Source: Rhodospirillaceae bacterium (GTDB lineage Bacteria; Pseudomonadota; Alphaproteobacteria; UBA9219). Taken from it: a stretch of 8,032 bases of DNA. Positions 6,450 to 8,032 of the stretch are shown here, piece after piece (the stretch's first letter is position 1; each line of letters opens with the position of its first letter). The DNA lies in assembly GCA_003486725.1 (NCBI GenBank), contig DNGD01000237.1:1-8032 (forward strand). Reading direction: 5' to 3'. The position numbers and the translations under genes are program-made. The notes beneath the pieces were generated by a model. The model was not told where the DNA came from. It ran no database searches and worked only from the letters and a program-made list of their open reading frames with translations.

Positions 6450-7281
6450 ATCTGTTGAAATTGCGCTGCCCAAGGGTGGCAGCATCTCTATCGGCAATGA
6501 TCAAAAGCTCGCGATTATCGCGGGGCCGTGCCAGATGGAATCGCGCCAGCAAGCGTTGGAGATGAGCGCGGCGATCGCCGAAGTGGGCCGTAAATACGGC
6601 ATCGCGATGATCTATAAGACATCGTTTGATAAAGCAAACCGCAGTTCTGTGAACACGCAACGCGGGATCGGCCTCAAAGAATCCTTGCCTATCTTTGCGG
6701 AAATCCGTGAGACGTCCGGTCTGGCCGTGCTTACCGATATTCACGAAATCTCGCAGGTCGCGGCAGTGGCGGAAGCCGTCGATGTGCTGCAAATCCCTGC
6801 GTTCCTGTCGCGCCAGACCGACTTGTTGCTTGAGGCTGGCAAGACGGGCAGGGCGATTAATGTGAAGAAGGGGCAGTTCCTCGCGCCATGGGACATGAAG
6901 AACGTAGCGGCCAAGATTGCGTCGACGGGCAACGAAAAAATCATGCTCTGCGAGCGTGGCGTGAGCTTTGGTTATAATACGCTGGTGTCTGATATGCGTT
7001 CGCTCCCCATCATGGCCGAAACGGGCTACCCCGTCGTGTTTGATGCAACGCATTCGGTGCAGCAACCGGGCGGCAAGGGCGATTGCAGCGGCGGCGAGCG
7101 TCAATATGTGCCGATGTTGGCGCGTGCGGCGGTGGCAGTTGGCGTGGCGGCGGTGTTTATCGAAACGCATCCTGATCCCGACCATGCGCCGTCCGACGGC
7201 CCCAATATGGTGCCGTTCAAAGATTTCCCTGCGCTGATCGAAAATCTGTTAGCCTATGATGCGCTGACAAAAGGGCGATAA
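6442..7281 (+). CDS. kdsA: 3-deoxy-8-phosphooctulonate (Kdo-8-P) synthase, metal-dependent class
   Basis: A 279-residue cytoplasmic enzyme condensing phosphoenolpyruvate with arabinose 5-phosphate to Kdo-8-phosphate, the precursor of the Kdo that links lipid A to the lipopolysaccharide core. Visible motifs: IIAGPCQMES (25-34), the substrate-binding KANRSS (64-69), CERGVSFGYN (170-179), FDATHSVQQPGG (200-211) and IETHPDPDHAPSDG (240-253). Cys30, His204, Glu241 and Asp252 each lie exactly 19 residues beyond the four metal ligands of the Aquifex aeolicus enzyme (Cys11, His185, Glu222, Asp233). This marks a metal-requiring enzyme; E. coli KdsA has Asn in place of this Cys. The KANRSS and SDG motifs favour KdsA over the related DAHP synthase. 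It overlaps pssA by 8 nt and precedes the DUF4396 gene by 16 nt. Confidence 0.95.
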   Translation: MPKSVEIALPKGGSISIGNDQKLAIIAGPCQMESRQQALEMSAAIAEVGRKYGIAMIYKTSFDKANRSSVNTQRGIGLKESLPIFAEIRETSGLAVLTDIHEISQVAAVAEAVDVLQIPAFLSRQTDLLLEAGKTGRAINVKKGQFLAPWDMKNVAAKIASTGNEKIMLCERGVSFGYNTLVSDMRSLPIMAETGYPVVFDATHSVQQPGGKGDCSGGERQYVPMLARAAVAVGVAAVFIETHPDPDHAPSDGPNMVPFKDFPALIENLLAYDALTKGR

Positions 7282-7287
7282 CTGAAT

Positions 7288-7294
7288 AAGGAGG
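7288..7294 (+). promoter_or_regulatory. Perfect Shine-Dalgarno of the DUF4396 gene
   Basis: AAGGAGG, the strongest ribosome binding site in the window, lies 3 nt before ATG 7298 and 6 nt before ATG 7301. The second ATG has the better spacing, so the protein may start one residue later. It implies efficient translation of the last operon gene. Confidence 0.8.
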
Positions 7295-7297
7295 ACG

Positions 7298-7792
7298 ATG
7301 ATGCAAGAACACTGCGATCATTGCGAGTCTTCGCCCCCATCTCCTCACCACCATCATGGCGGTGGTACCAGCCTCTTTAAAACGTCAGCTCATGCGACGG
7401 TGCATTGCCTGACGGGTTGCGTGATTGGTGAGGTCGCGGGTCTGGCAATTGGTGTGCACTATGGATTGGGCATGTGGCCGACGATGATTTTGGCGACGGT
7501 TCTGGCCTATATCACGGGTTTTAGTCTCACAGTTTTTCCACTGATGAAGTCGCAGGCGCTGTCCTTCATGGCCGCCATGCGTGCGATATGGCTGGGGGAG
7601 GCGATTTCCATCGGCGTGATGGAAATCGTGATGAACGCCACGGATTATATGGTCGGCGGCGTGCAGGCCGCGTCCTTGACCAGTCCTTTGTTTTATTATG
7701 GCATCGCGGCGGCTATCCCTGCGGGCTTTCTCGCCGCATGGCCAGTCAATTATCTGCTCATCAAAAACGAAGTGAAGAAGAAGTGCCATTGA
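7298..7792 (+). CDS. DUF4396-type membrane protein with a Cys/His-rich N terminus
   Basis: A 164-residue integral membrane protein of unknown function. The first 23 residues are a cytoplasmic-looking tail packed with possible metal ligands (HCDHC at 5-9, then HHHH at 17-20). The conserved part begins AHATVHCLTGCVIGE (31-45), with the HCxxGCxxGE pattern that I associate with DUF4396. It continues with a second motif, EAISIGVMEIVMN (101-113), and ends with WPVNYLLI (148-155). Hydrophobic segments at about 38-56, 60-83, 93-112 and 130-155 suggest four membrane helices. The repeated Cys, His, Glu and Met residues would suit a metal ion or metal-transport role, but that is inference. It is last in the psd-pssA-kdsA operon, 16 nt after kdsA. 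The family assignment is from memory of the motifs and should be treated as probable. Confidence 0.7.
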   Translation: MMQEHCDHCESSPPSPHHHHGGGTSLFKTSAHATVHCLTGCVIGEVAGLAIGVHYGLGMWPTMILATVLAYITGFSLTVFPLMKSQALSFMAAMRAIWLGEAISIGVMEIVMNATDYMVGGVQAASLTSPLFYYGIAAAIPAGFLAAWPVNYLLIKNEVKKKCH

Positions 7793-7793
7793 G

Positions 7794-7929
7794 GGTGGAG
7801 ACAGAGGGATTGATCAAAAACACTCGTTCCTCGTGTTTTTGCCCGTCAAGCGGCGCCTCGTCGGCCTCCGCTAAGGCTTCGGCGCGACTGCGGCGTCCAA
7901 AACCGCCTTCGCGGTTTTGTCGAACCCTC
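7794..7929 (-). repeat. Interrupted second copy of the tRNA-Ser T-arm/acceptor sequence
   Basis: On the plus strand 7797-7811 (GGAGACAGAGGGATT) equals 8002-8016 of the real tRNA, and 7920-7929 (TCGAACCCTC) equals 8016-8025. Together the two pieces reproduce all 24 nt of the tRNA 3' acceptor strand and T arm, sharing one T at the junction, but are split in the T loop by a 108-bp insert (7812-7919). The match extends to 7794 with one mismatch at the discriminator position. Outside these limits similarity ends. The copy begins directly after the DUF4396 stop codon. It cannot make a working tRNA as it stands because no D or anticodon arm is visible beside it. Confidence 0.7.
7812..7919. other. 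Hairpin-rich 108-bp insert inside the tRNA-like copy
   Basis: Three inverted repeats fill the insert. CAAAAACAC (7815-7823) pairs with GTGTTTTTG (7833-7841). GCGCC (7853-7857) pairs with GGCGC (7881-7885), with an inner GCCT/AGGC pair (7864-7867 with 7874-7877). CAAAACCGC (7898-7906) pairs with GCGGTTTTG (7911-7919) around a 4-nt loop. The first and last hairpins form the two ends of the insert, and both have CAAAA outer arms. The first could also act as a terminator for the upstream operon. No protein-like content is evident. Confidence 0.6.
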
Positions 7930-7931
7930 TT

Positions 7932-7948
7932 GTCGGGATCGAACCCAC
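7932..7948 (-). other. Additional T-arm-like motif
   Basis: The minus strand reads GTGGGTTCGATCCCGAC, a 5-bp stem with one mismatch around a TTCGATC loop, the classic tRNA T-arm shape. It lies between the interrupted tRNA-Ser copy and the tRNA terminator and is not a copy of the tRNA-Ser arm. It may be a relic of another tRNA or part of the same repeat element. Evidence is the motif alone. Confidence 0.35.
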
Positions 7949-7959
7949 GCTTCGCGTTG

Positions 7960-7997
7960 TTAAAACAAAACCCGCCAAAAGGCGGGTTTTGTTTTAA
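7960..7997. terminator. Strong intrinsic terminator, tRNA-Ser and DUF4396 operon
   Basis: A perfect 17-bp inverted repeat (7960-7976 with 7981-7997) around an AAAA loop, with core CCCGCC/GGCGGG and flanking A-rich/T-rich arms that give TTTTGTTTT on either strand. It starts immediately after the encoded CCA of the tRNA, so it ends the minus-strand tRNA transcript. By symmetry it would also stop plus-strand transcription from psd-pssA-kdsA-DUF4396. Confidence 0.9.
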
Positions 7998-8032
7998 TGG
8001 CGGAGACAGAGGGATTCGAACCCTCGATACAG
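7998..8032 (-). tRNA. tRNA-Ser, 3' part only (cut by window edge)
   Basis: Reading the minus strand, the last 35 nt are the end of a variable arm (CTGTATC), a perfect T arm (GAGGG stem, TTCGAAT loop, CCCTC stem), the acceptor 3' strand TGTCTCC, discriminator G and encoded CCA (8000-7998). An acceptor starting GGAGACA and discriminator G, with what appears to be a long variable arm, fit tRNA-Ser. The anticodon lies outside the window, so the isoacceptor cannot be read; the variable-arm end resembles alphaproteobacterial tRNA-Ser(GCT), which is only a suggestion. The terminator follows at once. Confidence 0.88.

Noticed and set aside
7794..7960. Permuted two-piece tmRNA, or a group I intron in a tRNA
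   Set aside because: No tag-coding region or tmRNA ends are seen; the insert is only 108 bp, far too short for a group I intron and in the T loop instead of the anticodon loop.
7795..8032. Open plus-strand frame from GTG at 7795 running off the right edge, ending in GGDRGIRTLDT
   Set aside because: It reads antisense through the tRNA-Ser and through both hairpin regions. Peptides of the GGDRGIRT kind are a familiar spurious product of antisense tRNA 3' ends. No ribosome binding site and low-complexity Ser/Arg content.

Overview
The window reads as ordinary chromosomal housekeeping DNA from an alphaproteobacterium. The evidence is an EipB-type (DUF1849) periplasmic protein, a family known from Alphaproteobacteria, a short one-membrane-region phosphatidylserine decarboxylase paired with pssA, and coding DNA of moderately high GC. 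An uncultured Rhodospirillales- or Micavibrio-like lineage is possible, but that is only a guess. There is no transposase, integrase, CRISPR array or defence locus.

Layout. (1) Minus strand, 1-327: the N-terminal part of a GGDEF diguanylate cyclase that runs off the left edge, preceded by a good sigma-54 (-24/-12) promoter candidate and an IHF-like site. (2) Plus strand, 572-2579: a tightly overlapped set of eipB-like gene, tsaB and rimI (4-nt overlaps), joining envelope integrity with tRNA t6A modification and ribosomal protein acetylation. (3) Plus strand, 2657-3610: accA (fatty acid synthesis), ending in a hairpin shared with the convergent LOG-family gene. (4) Minus strand, 3620-4845: the LOG-family phosphoribohydrolase and, upstream of it, an unrecognised 189-residue protein; both use TTG starts. 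(5) Plus strand, 4950-7792: psd, pssA, kdsA and a DUF4396 membrane protein in one probable operon. The first two make phosphatidylethanolamine, the third makes the Kdo-8-phosphate needed for lipopolysaccharide, so the operon is centred on envelope lipid synthesis. (6) 7793-8032: the 3' end of a tRNA-Ser gene on the minus strand, its strong terminator, and a structured non-coding segment.

The least ordinary part is the right end. Between the DUF4396 gene and the tRNA-Ser terminator lies a second copy of the tRNA-Ser T-arm/acceptor sequence. All 24 nt (8002-8025) are reproduced exactly but split by a 108-bp hairpin-rich insert at the T loop (7797-7811 and 7920-7929). This could be a small tRNA-derived repeat, or a scar of integration at the tRNA. 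The other notable signal is the sigma-54/IHF arrangement in front of the c-di-GMP enzyme.
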